This document shows, piece by piece, positions 9,557-17,813 of a stretch of 64,000 nucleotides of DNA (the stretch's first letter is position 1; the number at the start of each line of letters is the position of its first letter). The stretch spans positions 558,001 to 622,000 of the forward strand of contig NZ_CP121660.1 of the NCBI RefSeq assembly GCF_029714365.1. The letters run 5' to 3'. A model generated the notes under the pieces. It did not search any database and was not told the DNA's origin. It saw nothing but the letters and a program-made list of their open reading frames with translations. This DNA comes from Sinorhizobium terangae (lineage in GTDB: Bacteria; Pseudomonadota; Alphaproteobacteria; Rhizobiales; Rhizobiaceae). A program made the position numbers and the translations under genes.

Positions 9557-9826
9557 ATGGATCACCTTGCCCTCATTGAGGAACACCTGGCAGCGGCGGA
9601 AAGGCACGTCGAAGACGGCGAGCGCCATGTAACGCTTCAGCGCGAGATCGTCGCCAAATTGGAGGGGAATGGCAGTGACACTGCGACGGCGCGTCAGTTG
9701 CTCTCAACGTTTGAGGAAGCGCTGGCGTGGCATATCGTCGACCGCGATCGGCTCATTGGAGAAAAAATCAATGCAGCCGCCAAGGCTAATAAGCGAATTC
9801 GGCAAATGCGCTGGTCGCGCCAATAG
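9557..9826 (+). CDS. small conserved helical protein
   Basis: This 89-residue protein (MDHLALIEEHLAAAE to the terminal RWSRQ) is almost entirely predicted helix, with heptad-like spacing and evenly spread charged residues. Similar short proteins of the pattern AERHVxxGERHxxxQ are common in rhizobial genomes, and none has a firm function to my knowledge. The start at 9557 follows a GGGGG tract. The longer frame upstream is not used because its sequence does not look coding. Confidence 0.6.
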   Translation: MDHLALIEEHLAAAERHVEDGERHVTLQREIVAKLEGNGSDTATARQLLSTFEEALAWHIVDRDRLIGEKINAAAKANKRIRQMRWSRQ

Positions 9827-9912
9827 CCGCTTCCGACTCGGGATCCGGCCGTTCTGATTAAATGCTGGCGAAGTCCGCCACGGGTCGAATTTGGCCTTCC
9901 GCGCGGCGAGCT

Positions 9913-9939
9913 AGCGGCGCTTCTGTTCGAAGCGCCGCT
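9913..9939. terminator. terminator-like hairpin between convergent genes
   Basis: AGCGGCGCTTC (9913-9923) pairs with GAAGCGCCGCT (9929-9939), an 11-bp perfect stem with a 5-nt loop. It sits between two convergent genes and could serve both. No clear T-run follows. Confidence 0.6.
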
Positions 9940-9947
9940 ATTGAGTA

Positions 9948-10544
9948 CTACAGCTCAACCTGCTCAGAGATGGCCAGGGCGTCGTCGACCTCGATCCCGA
10001 GGTACCGCACGGTGCTCTCCAGCTTTTTGTGGCCGAGCAAGAGCTGGACGGCGCGCAGGTTGCCGGTCTTCTTGTAAATGTGCGCCGCCTTCGTCCGCCT
10101 CATCGAATGCGTGCCGTAGCGCTTGGGATCAAGCCCGATGCTCGACACCCATCTTTCGACGATCCTGCTGTATTGCCGCGTCGACAGATGCGGCTTTGCG
10201 TGCACGCGGCTCGGAAACAGGTAATCCCTTTCCACGCGCCTGCGACTTTCGATCCACGCAGCGACAGCCTCGCGCGTTTGATCGGTGAGTTCGAATTGCA
10301 CGGGTCGGCCGGTCTTCTTCTGGATGATGATTGCCCGGTCGCGAACCCGTCCGCAAATCGCGACATCAGCAACTGAGATCGCGACCAGATCACAAGCGCG
10401 CAATTTGCTGTCGATCGCGAGATTGAACAGCGCCAGGTCGCGCACTGCACCCAACATCTGGAGGCGGGTTCGGATGGCCCAGACCTCCTTCGGCTTCAAT
10501 GGGGGCTTCTGACCGATGATACGGCCCGAGTTCCAGCTAGACAT
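9948..10544 (-). CDS. short tyrosine recombinase/integrase
   Basis: This 198-residue protein carries the catalytic half of a phage-type integrase. The first arginine is in DSKLRACDL, HxxR is GTHSMRRTKA, the third-position histidine is in LLGHKKLES, and the tyrosine follows in TVRYLG. The N-terminal SAM-like arm-binding domain is largely missing, as in a common class of short rhizobial integrases. The start at 10544 is backed by GGGAGGAAGG. It may resolve or integrate mobile DNA here. No attachment site was found next to it. Confidence 0.85.
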   Translation of the reverse strand: MSSWNSGRIIGQKPPLKPKEVWAIRTRLQMLGAVRDLALFNLAIDSKLRACDLVAISVADVAICGRVRDRAIIIQKKTGRPVQFELTDQTREAVAAWIESRRRVERDYLFPSRVHAKPHLSTRQYSRIVERWVSSIGLDPKRYGTHSMRRTKAAHIYKKTGNLRAVQLLLGHKKLESTVRYLGIEVDDALAISEQVEL

Positions 10545-11043
10545 AGCCTTCCTCCCAAAAGCCACCCCCCACACCGCAGCGCTCAACCTTCAAGCGGGCG
10601 GATCGTACTTCGAGAAGGATTTTTCGGGTGGTGACCAGTCGTCTGCTGTGGTTAGCCCGAATGGCCGAGATGCGGACTAAGTGGTCATCGCCAAGCCGAT
10701 TGCCGAATGACGTGTTTGGGGGCGGAAGCGGACCTTCCGCTGCTAAGGCGGTCATTGCGAAGAGCAGACATCCGACGCGTCGGTGCAAAGGTTTGAGATC
10801 GGCCCGAAGCGGTCCTCGAAACCGGACGCCGTGAATGGCTCAATTGAGCCCAATCCGGTCCTTCCAGGTGTCGCCGTCAGTGGCACAGGTGGGTCGGAAT
10901 GCGTCATTCCCCACGCCTGGGCTAATGACGCGAGTGCCTCACCTCCCGGACGTTACTGCCCAATCCATCAAGTTGTCGGTATCCAAGTGCTTTGTGAACC
11001 TTTGCGCTTCTTGGGTGGCAAAACCATCGGCCCTTTTGCCAGG
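10545..11043. other. intergenic with degenerate repeat
   Basis: No gene is supported. Phrases such as GAATGGCCGAGATGCGG and GGCTCAATTGAGCC resemble others at about 22440-22480 and 60620-60660, pointing to a degenerate intergenic repeat family. Confidence 0.4.
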
Positions 11044-11835
11044 CTAGAACCGCACCACGAGTCCCAGGATCGGCCCCTGCTGCACGACGTCGAAGACAAA
11101 ACCGTCGTCGCTGTAGTCCACCCCGAGGGCGCGGTAGCCGGCAATAGCCGAGACCGCATCGCTGAACCGATAGCCGATCGCCGCGGCGACATCCCAGTCG
11201 AGGTCGGCACCACCGGCACCGACAAGGCCCCAGCCCGTCAGGTAGATTTCCGGCGTGATCAAGTAGGTTCCCTTAAAGCCGGTCAAGCCGTCGACCCAGG
11301 TCGCGTCATCGGTTCTGGAAACTCCATCGAGAATGCCGCCGCTGAAGGAGAGTTCGCTTTCGACGGACCAGACGCGCAGTCCGCCGACGATATCGAGCCG
11401 CGCGGAACTGTCCTCGAAGACCGCATAACCGACGCCGAGCAGGCCGGCGAAGGTCTCGGAGGTGAGTTCGACATCGGTTGCAAGAATGCCCCTCGGCGTG
11501 CCGGCCTGACCGGAAATCTTGGTATACATCACATCGCCGAAGATGCTGTAGGGACCATAGCGGGCTTCGCCGGTCGCCATTGCCCCGAAATCGAGATGGT
11601 CGAAGATGTCGCCGAAGCTGGCGTTGACATGGGCTTCCGGCAGCCCGAACTGCGCAACGTCCCCGGACAATCCCGCCGCCCAGAAATAAGGCGCGAACGA
11701 AAACGTCCAGCCGCTCTCGGTCGTCGCCTCTTGAACCTCCGGCGTCAGCGGTGAACGGATATCCGCGGCCATCGCACCGCCGGCGGCAAGAAGGCTTCCG
11801 ACGAATGTCAGGGCTCGAATAAGGCGAGACGTCAT
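11044..11835 (-). CDS. outer-membrane beta-barrel protein, unknown function
   Basis: This 263-residue protein starts with a signal peptide (LTFVGSLLAAGGAMA, cleavage about residue 23). Alternating aromatic/aliphatic strands follow, such as TFSFAPYFWAAGLSG, YSIFGDVMYTKISG and IYLTGWGLVGAG. It ends in VVRF, the terminal phenylalanine typical of barrels handled by the Bam complex. It is about the size of small OmpA-barrel or OmpW-like proteins. It lies downstream of, and in the same direction as, the cytochrome/HAD/sulfatase genes, but a 247-base gap separates it from the cytochrome gene. A role as their outer-membrane port is only inference. Confidence 0.75.
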   Translation of the reverse strand: MTSRLIRALTFVGSLLAAGGAMAADIRSPLTPEVQEATTESGWTFSFAPYFWAAGLSGDVAQFGLPEAHVNASFGDIFDHLDFGAMATGEARYGPYSIFGDVMYTKISGQAGTPRGILATDVELTSETFAGLLGVGYAVFEDSSARLDIVGGLRVWSVESELSFSGGILDGVSRTDDATWVDGLTGFKGTYLITPEIYLTGWGLVGAGGADLDWDVAAAIGYRFSDAVSAIAGYRALGVDYSDDGFVFDVVQQGPILGLVVRF

Positions 11836-12082
11836 CTTTTCCCCCGATAGATCTGCTGCAATGTCAGTGAATCACCTTGAATTCATCATGACCGAGAGCC
11901 GTCGTTTGACCAGACACTTTTTGACACGCACCGTTAGAAGCAATTACCGACTGCAACCTGCGGCCTTGGCCTCATTTCTGCCGTTGCAGGCGGCGTCGGT
12001 TGTGATCCCCGTTGCCTGACCCGCAGGCCCGACCAGTGCTCGACATTGTAGGCATTGTTTGCCTTTTGCCCCATTCCCGCAA

Positions 12083-14365
12083 CTACGGCACAAGCGATAA
12101 AGCTTCCAACGGAGGTGGCAGGCCAAGCTCTGGATGGCGTCGTCGGATCTCTCCTACAGTTTCACGCGCGCCGACGGCATCGCCCGAGGCAAGCTCCCAC
12201 AATGCTTGCAGCACCAGCACTTCAGCCCGCTCGGGTGTGGCCGCACGGAGGACACCCAATTCCGCTGCGGTCGCTGTCAGGTCGCCGGACTGAAGCAGTG
12301 CCAAAGTCAGCAGTATCCGCATGTCCTGGTTGCCGGTATCGGCCTTCACGACATCTCGAAGCACGGGAACGGCTTCGGCCTGCCGCCCTTGCTGCACCAA
12401 CAACGGGGCGAGCCGGGAGGCGATCTCCAGGTCGTCGGGATTCTTGCCGCGACCAGCCGAGAGGATCGCGGCCGCTTCGACCGGATCACCGAGCGCCTCG
12501 GCGATCCGGGCGCGCGCAATCCAGGCCTGGACCAATTGCGGATCCATGAAGACCGCCTCGGCGAACGCCGCCTGTGCGGCCTCCCAGTTCCGCACCGCCA
12601 TCGCCAGTCCGCCGATCGCCATCTGCCCCTCCGGGAAATCGGCTTTCGCGGCCAGAGATAGCTTCAGTTCGTCAAGCGCCGCCTGAAGCGCGGCGCGGCG
12701 ATCCGTGGCAACGTGCTCGGGTGGAATGCTGGCAAGCTCGAGCGCTGCGGCGATGCGCACCGACCGCACCGGATCGGAAAGAAGCGGCGAAAGCTGTGCA
12801 ATGCGGTCTGCCGCCGATGCCGATCGCCAGAGCCTGATCGCCGTCGCACGGATCATGTCGCTCTTGTCGGCAAGGAGACCGGCAAGCGATTGCACGGTCG
12901 CCGGATCGGCCTGGTCTCCGATCTCACGCAAGGCGCTGGCGCGGACCACAGCGGGTTGGGAGGCGTCTCGGGCCAGTTTGGCGAGGTCCGCCAGTCTTGG
13001 CTGATCAAGCCCCTCCCTTCGGGTCGCCGAAAAGAGCTCCGCGTAGGCGGGGCCGGCTACCGGGCGCTGCGATCCCCATTTATCGATGGCGGCGGCCGCC
13101 CACGACGCCGCCTCCCCCGTATGGCACGAAAGGCAGGCATCGGGCGAACCGGCCTTTTCCGAGAGCAGCGGATCGGGCACACGGAAGAAATGATCGCGCC
13201 GCCCATCGACGATCATATAGTCGCGCTCCGGCATGTGACAGTTGACGCATTGCGCGCCGGCGCTGCCTTCGGCGTGATGGTGGTGATCCGGCGAGTCGAA
13301 ATCCTTCAGCACCAGTGAAGGAAAATCGCTGCGCCCAGTCGCATTGTGACACTGGGTGCAGACAGCATTGCCCTCGGCGACAAGCTTGCCCGAATGCGCG
13401 TCGTGGCAGTTGCTGCATCTCACGCCCTTCTCGTGCATTTTCGACTGCAGGAAGGAGCCGAGAATATAGACCTCCGCGTCCTGCTGGCCGTCGGCGAAGT
13501 AGAGCCCGTGGTCGAGCGTGGAGAGCGCATAGTGTTCGGCAAACTGGGTAGTGGGCAAGGTGCTGTCAGGGTCAAGCGCCTCGCGCCTCGCATGACAGGG
13601 GCCACACATGTTCTTCTCGGCCGTCTGCCGATCGCCCTTGGGGCTAAGCAGCCCGTGCGGTGCGAGCCCGTCGCCGCGGCCGGCATCATAGCCGGCAGGC
13701 TTGCTGGCCCAGGCGACATGCGCCTCGCCGGGACCGTGGCAAGCCTCGCATCCGACCGCCAGTTCGCTCCAACTGCTTTGATAGCTATGCGTCCTCGCAT
13801 CGTAATTCTTGCGGAAATCCGTCTGGTGACAGACGGCGCAGCGCGCCTGCCAGTTCTTGTAGAAACCCGTCCAATGCAGGCCGTTCCCTGCGGAGGCATC
13901 CTGGTCCGGATAGAGATGATACCAACGCTTGGCAGCGGTATCCCAGGCAATGTCAAGAGCTTGCAGCCGGCCGCCCTCGAGCTCGACGAGATATTGCTGC
14001 AGAGGCTCGACCCCGACGACATAGCGGATCTCAAGGGTCGTCGGCTTGCCGGCCGCGCCGTCCGTTTCCACGAAGTAACGGTCGTTCTTCCTGAAGAAGC
14101 GTGAGGTGATGCCCTTGTGCTCGAAGGCGGCATTGTCGAAATCACCGAGCACGCTTCCAGCCGTCGGCTCCCGCAGCGCCCAAGAGTGATGCGAGCCGGC
14201 CCAAGCCTCGGTTTGCGCTGCGTGGCATGTCGCGCAGGCTTGCGATCCGACGAACTTCGGTGCGTCGGCGGCAATGCCGGGCGGAGCCAGCAGCGCGAAA
14301 AGCCCAAGCAGGAAGAAGCCGATCAGCCTGATGCTTCGATGATCGACTTTGCGCACAACCTTCAC
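12083..14365 (-). CDS. octaheme c-type cytochrome with HEAT/TPR-like C-terminal region
   Basis: This 760-residue exported protein has a signal anchor (LIGFFLLGLFALLAPPGIA). Eight CxxCH haem sites follow: CATCH, CAVCH, CEACH, CGPCH, CSNCH, CTQCH, CVNCH and CLSCH. The haem part (about 35-430) is like multihaem cytochromes of the c554/NrfA neighbourhood. After it come helical repeats: a HEAT-like stretch around 450-560, then TPR-like repeats with AxxxxxxA spacing to the end. It should carry electrons in the periplasm, and the repeat tail suggests partner binding. It follows the HAD hydrolase gene after 101 bases on the same strand, likely as one transcript. The partner and substrate are unknown. 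Confidence 0.85.
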   Translation of the reverse strand: MKVVRKVDHRSIRLIGFFLLGLFALLAPPGIAADAPKFVGSQACATCHAAQTEAWAGSHHSWALREPTAGSVLGDFDNAAFEHKGITSRFFRKNDRYFVETDGAAGKPTTLEIRYVVGVEPLQQYLVELEGGRLQALDIAWDTAAKRWYHLYPDQDASAGNGLHWTGFYKNWQARCAVCHQTDFRKNYDARTHSYQSSWSELAVGCEACHGPGEAHVAWASKPAGYDAGRGDGLAPHGLLSPKGDRQTAEKNMCGPCHARREALDPDSTLPTTQFAEHYALSTLDHGLYFADGQQDAEVYILGSFLQSKMHEKGVRCSNCHDAHSGKLVAEGNAVCTQCHNATGRSDFPSLVLKDFDSPDHHHHAEGSAGAQCVNCHMPERDYMIVDGRRDHFFRVPDPLLSEKAGSPDACLSCHTGEAASWAAAAIDKWGSQRPVAGPAYAELFSATRREGLDQPRLADLAKLARDASQPAVVRASALREIGDQADPATVQSLAGLLADKSDMIRATAIRLWRSASAADRIAQLSPLLSDPVRSVRIAAALELASIPPEHVATDRRAALQAALDELKLSLAAKADFPEGQMAIGGLAMAVRNWEAAQAAFAEAVFMDPQLVQAWIARARIAEALGDPVEAAAILSAGRGKNPDDLEIASRLAPLLVQQGRQAEAVPVLRDVVKADTGNQDMRILLTLALLQSGDLTATAAELGVLRAATPERAEVLVLQALWELASGDAVGARETVGEIRRRHPELGLPPPLEALSLVP

Positions 14366-14466
14366 CGCGACTCCTATTTCTTCGGGAACAGCAAGGTAAC
14401 CGCGACCCGGATGCCCACGCCGTCAGGCCCGGTCTCGGGTCTTTCGGCCCGGTTGTTTCTCGATCC

Positions 14467-15480
14467 CTACTTCTCCGGGAAAATCTGCTTCCAGTCGGCC
14501 TTCATGTCGACCACGGTCCACTGATTGACGGCCGCCGCCTCCAGCGCCTTGTCCAGGCGGCCGAATGGCGTGTCCTTGTCGTAGGCGTATTCCCGCTCTG
14601 CGTCCGTGTGGCGGACGATCATGCCGAAGCGGATACCCGGAGCCATGGTCGTCCATTGCAGCATTTCCAGGTCGCCGTCGGAATTGCCGAAGGCCGCAAT
14701 CGGACGGCGGCCGATATGTTCATTGATGCCGACCGGCTTGCCGACCTTGTCGTCGATGAAATTGACCTCAGGTGTGCGGAACAAGGTCGGCACGCCGTCG
14801 CGCATCTGGAACTCGGTCTTGATCGACGAGCCGACGACCTGTTCGGGCGGGATGCCGTAGATCTTCTCGCTCCAGGGCCGCACGAACTCGATGCCGCCGC
14901 CCGAAACGATGAAGGTCTTGAACCCGTTGGCGCGGAGAAAGGAGAGCAGCTCCAGCATCGGCTGATAGACGAGTTCCGTGTAAGACCGCTTGAAGCGTGG
15001 GTCCCGCGCAGCGGCGAGCCAATCGGAGACGATCTTCTGGAACTCCTCATTGGTCATGCCGGCGTGCGTCGTCATGATCAGTTCAAGGAGCCCCTGTTCG
15101 CCGGCAGCGGCAAGGGCCTTCATGTCGCCGTCGAGCGCGGCCTTGAATGGCTGCGTGTCCGTCCACTCGGGATGAGATGGCGCCATCGTCTTCACGCGGT
15201 CGAGCGCGAAGGCGAGCTGGGTGTACATCGGATGCTCGACCCACAATGTGCCGTCATTGTCGAAGACCGCGATGCGTTCCGATTCCGCCACGAAGTCGGC
15301 CGAGCCTTCCTTCGTCACCTTCTCGACGAAGGCGACGATGGCCGCTTTCGGGGCGGTATCGTTCCACGACGGGAGCGGATCGGGCGTTTGGCCCGACGCC
15401 GCGGTAGCGGCCAGCAGGACGGCCACCACGCCAAACGCCGCGCCACAGGCCAATCTGCGAAGATCATGGATGGTAAACAC
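14467..15480 (-). CDS. periplasmic HAD-superfamily phosphatase
   Basis: This 337-residue HAD hydrolase has motif I FDNDGTLW (nucleophile and acid aspartates), motif II in IVSGGGIEF and motif IV in AFGNSDGDLEM. An N-terminal hydrophobic leader (ACGAAFGVVAVLLAATAASG) marks it for export, unusual for the mostly cytoplasmic HAD family. The start is a GTG at 15480, with AGGGGG 4 nt upstream; it keeps the leader at the N-terminus. It lies 73 bases after the arylsulfatase stop, in the same direction, so the two are probably co-transcribed. Phosphomonoesterase or phosphonatase activity is plausible but untested. Confidence 0.82.
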   Translation of the reverse strand: MFTIHDLRRLACGAAFGVVAVLLAATAASGQTPDPLPSWNDTAPKAAIVAFVEKVTKEGSADFVAESERIAVFDNDGTLWVEHPMYTQLAFALDRVKTMAPSHPEWTDTQPFKAALDGDMKALAAAGEQGLLELIMTTHAGMTNEEFQKIVSDWLAAARDPRFKRSYTELVYQPMLELLSFLRANGFKTFIVSGGGIEFVRPWSEKIYGIPPEQVVGSSIKTEFQMRDGVPTLFRTPEVNFIDDKVGKPVGINEHIGRRPIAAFGNSDGDLEMLQWTTMAPGIRFGMIVRHTDAEREYAYDKDTPFGRLDKALEAAAVNQWTVVDMKADWKQIFPEK

Positions 15481-15553
15481 ATTGACCCCCTGTCGATAGA
15501 CTTGGCCGATCCGCGGGTGGCGCCTGCGCACCACCCGCCGATCGAGAGTCGGG

Positions 15554-17170
15554 TTACTGCCCCGCGCGCCGCTTGACGGCCTCTTCAATCTGCGCCTTGA
15601 CTGCTTCGAGGTTGAAGCTTGCGCCCTTCTGCATCGGCGGGTACTCGATCGCAGTACTAGCGAGTTTTGCCACTTCCTGCTGGACGAACACGAAACGCCA
15701 GAACTCGTACTGGAACCAGTCGAAGTATTCCTGCGCCCCATCAAGCGTCCCGTTTTCCGGCCAGGTCATGCGCTCGAAGGGGTCGAGGCGCAGGTTGATC
15801 AGGGTCGGCGCATCGACATGCGCCTTACCGCCGATCCAGCCGTCGAGCTGCTCGATGAAGCGATACTTGAAGTCGTCAAGGCGCACCGCGCCAAGAGTGC
15901 TTTCACCGAAATAGAATATCTCGCGGCGCGCCGAAGGTCCTTTGCCGGTTATCAGATCCATCTGGTTGTAGCCGTCGAGATAGTTCTTGTAGGTGCGGTC
16001 GTTGACTTGCTTTCCCTTCAGCAGTTCGGCCTTGATGTTCGGATTGCCCGCGGCGGCGATGAAGGTCGGGAGCCAGTCGAGCCCGGAGACGATGCCGTTC
16101 TCCACCTTGCCGGCGGGAACTTTGCCGGGCCAGCGAATCATGGCGGGCGCGCGGAAGCCGCCTTCATAGATCGTTCCCTTCTGCCCCTTGAACGGCGTCG
16201 TGCCGCCATCCGGCCAGGTGAACGTCTCCGTGCCGTTGTCCGTGGTGAAGAGGACAATGGTGTTGTCGTCCACGCCCATGTCCTTGAGCTTCTGCATGGT
16301 GGCGCCGACGACGTCGTCGAGCTGCGCCATCCCGGCTTCCTGGAGTGACCAGCCGTTCTTTGAGTTGCGCAGCGCCTCGTACTTCGGGGAAAGGTGCGTG
16401 ACGATGTGCATGCGTGTCGGGTTGAGCCAGACGAAGAACGGCTTGTCGTCGGCTTTGGCCTTGTCCATGAACTTGAAGGCCAGGTCCCGGATCTCGTCGT
16501 CCACGGTTTCCATCCGCTCGGGATAGAGCGTGCCGGCATCTTCGATCTTCTGCTTGCCGACCTTGCCCCAGCGCGGGTCAACGGTCGGATCGTCCGTATC
16601 GCTCGCCCAGCTATGAACCATGTTGCGTGGGCCGACGACATTCAGCAGTTCCTGAGGGTACCCAGGGTGTGCAGGATCTTCCATCGCATCGAGGTGGTAG
16701 AGGTAGCCGAAGAACTCGTCGAAGCCGTGGACGGTGGGAAGGAATTCGTTGAGGTCGCCCAGGTGGTTCTTTCCGAACTGGCCAGTGGCGTAGCCCATCG
16801 ACTTGAGCGCCGTCGCGATTGTGATGGCGTCAGCCGGCATGCCGATCTTTGCACCCGCCTGGCCGACCGTGGTCATGCCCGTGCGGATCGGAAGCTCGCC
16901 TGTGACGAAGGCCGCGCGTCCAGCGGTACAGCTCGCCTCGGCGTAGTAATCGGTAAACAGCATGCCCTCGGCCGCGAGCTTGTCGAGGTTGGGCGTGCGG
17001 CCCGCCATCATGCCGCGGTGGTAGGCACCGATATTCCAGATGCCGATGTCGTCGCCCATGATGGCGACGATGTTAGGTGGTCGCTCCTGCGCCGCCGCTG
17101 GCGGAATTGCCGCCGTGGCGCCGAAAGCGCAAGCTATTAGACCGAACAAAGTGTTTCCAATTCTGTTCAT
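15554..17170 (-). CDS. secreted arylsulfatase
   Basis: This 538-residue type I sulfatase has a signal peptide (NTLFGLIACAFGATAAIPPAAA), a metal-binding start NIVAIMGDD, the modification site SCTAGRAAF, then FGKNHLGD and FTTDNGTE. The cysteine of CTAGR should become formylglycine. The usual CxPxR has alanine in place of proline here, a variant known among sulfatases. The start at 17170 is backed by AGAGGAAC, and starting there puts the signal peptide at the N-terminus. It leads the sulfatase-HAD-cytochrome set. Release of sulfate from organic esters in the periplasm is the expected role; the substrate is unknown. Confidence 0.88.
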   Translation of the reverse strand: MNRIGNTLFGLIACAFGATAAIPPAAAQERPPNIVAIMGDDIGIWNIGAYHRGMMAGRTPNLDKLAAEGMLFTDYYAEASCTAGRAAFVTGELPIRTGMTTVGQAGAKIGMPADAITIATALKSMGYATGQFGKNHLGDLNEFLPTVHGFDEFFGYLYHLDAMEDPAHPGYPQELLNVVGPRNMVHSWASDTDDPTVDPRWGKVGKQKIEDAGTLYPERMETVDDEIRDLAFKFMDKAKADDKPFFVWLNPTRMHIVTHLSPKYEALRNSKNGWSLQEAGMAQLDDVVGATMQKLKDMGVDDNTIVLFTTDNGTETFTWPDGGTTPFKGQKGTIYEGGFRAPAMIRWPGKVPAGKVENGIVSGLDWLPTFIAAAGNPNIKAELLKGKQVNDRTYKNYLDGYNQMDLITGKGPSARREIFYFGESTLGAVRLDDFKYRFIEQLDGWIGGKAHVDAPTLINLRLDPFERMTWPENGTLDGAQEYFDWFQYEFWRFVFVQQEVAKLASTAIEYPPMQKGASFNLEAVKAQIEEAVKRRAGQ

Positions 17171-17265
17171 GATCTGGTTCCTCTTGACTGCTTCAAACGG
17201 TCTGGGCATGCCAATCAGGTGAGATTGCCGCGCGACATATCACTTTCCGCGCGGCCTCTCGGCTC

Positions 17266-17511
17266 TTAGCCAGGGAGATGTCCTTGGCGATCCAGAAACA
17301 GCGCGACTTCTGCTTCGAGTTCTTTCAGGAAACTTCGATACTCGGCGACCTTCGTTTCTCCACCAGGGGTCTCCTCCCAGCGTCTGAGCGCACTCAGGGC
17401 TTCGCTGTAGTCTTCGCAAATCGCCATGAAGTCGGCGTTTCGCGCATGCAGCCGGTGGATCAACAGTTCGTGTTGCGGGAACCGGCTGACGAGAAAAGCG
17501 ACTCCTGGCAT
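17266..17511 (-). CDS. small conserved hypothetical protein
   Basis: This 81-residue protein starts MPGVAFLVSRFPQHELLIHRL. It contains CEDYSEALSALRRWEE and KELEAEVALFLDRQ, so it is mostly helical and acidic. The start at 17511 follows AGGACA. I recognise the pattern (short helical protein with HELLIHRL) from rhizobial genomes but know no function. It lies 96 bases upstream of the arylsulfatase on the same strand and could be the first gene of that transcript. Confidence 0.55.
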   Translation of the reverse strand: MPGVAFLVSRFPQHELLIHRLHARNADFMAICEDYSEALSALRRWEETPGGETKVAEYRSFLKELEAEVALFLDRQGHLPG

Positions 17512-17813
17512 GGGCTTGTCCTGCGATGAACTTCGACCAAACCGCAGCATTTGGTTACGCGCAATCAACGCCGGATCAAGGTACGAACATGTTCGCTCTC
17601 CCTTCCGGACGGCCGGATTTTCAGCGGAAGAGCGCTTTGCACTGAGGGGCGAAATCTTTCCGTTGAGTGCTCATTCGCGGAGACTTTGCTGCCGATCATG
17701 AGGTTCTGTTCGTCACATCGGTGACGGTGCTTTTCATTCTCCGCGCGACTTCCCGCGATTGACGATTTCCGCTAAAGTTGCAAGGCACACGTTGTTCGAC
17801 GAGGGGGCGAGCG

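Noticed and set aside
10783-11754. 323-codon plus-strand frame over the outer-membrane protein
   Set aside because: The minus-strand reading has a signal peptide, strand pattern and terminal Phe; this one has none.
12713-14104. Plus-strand open frames of 200-250 codons opposite the cytochrome gene
   Set aside because: Eight CxxCH sites and the signal peptide fix the coding strand as minus.
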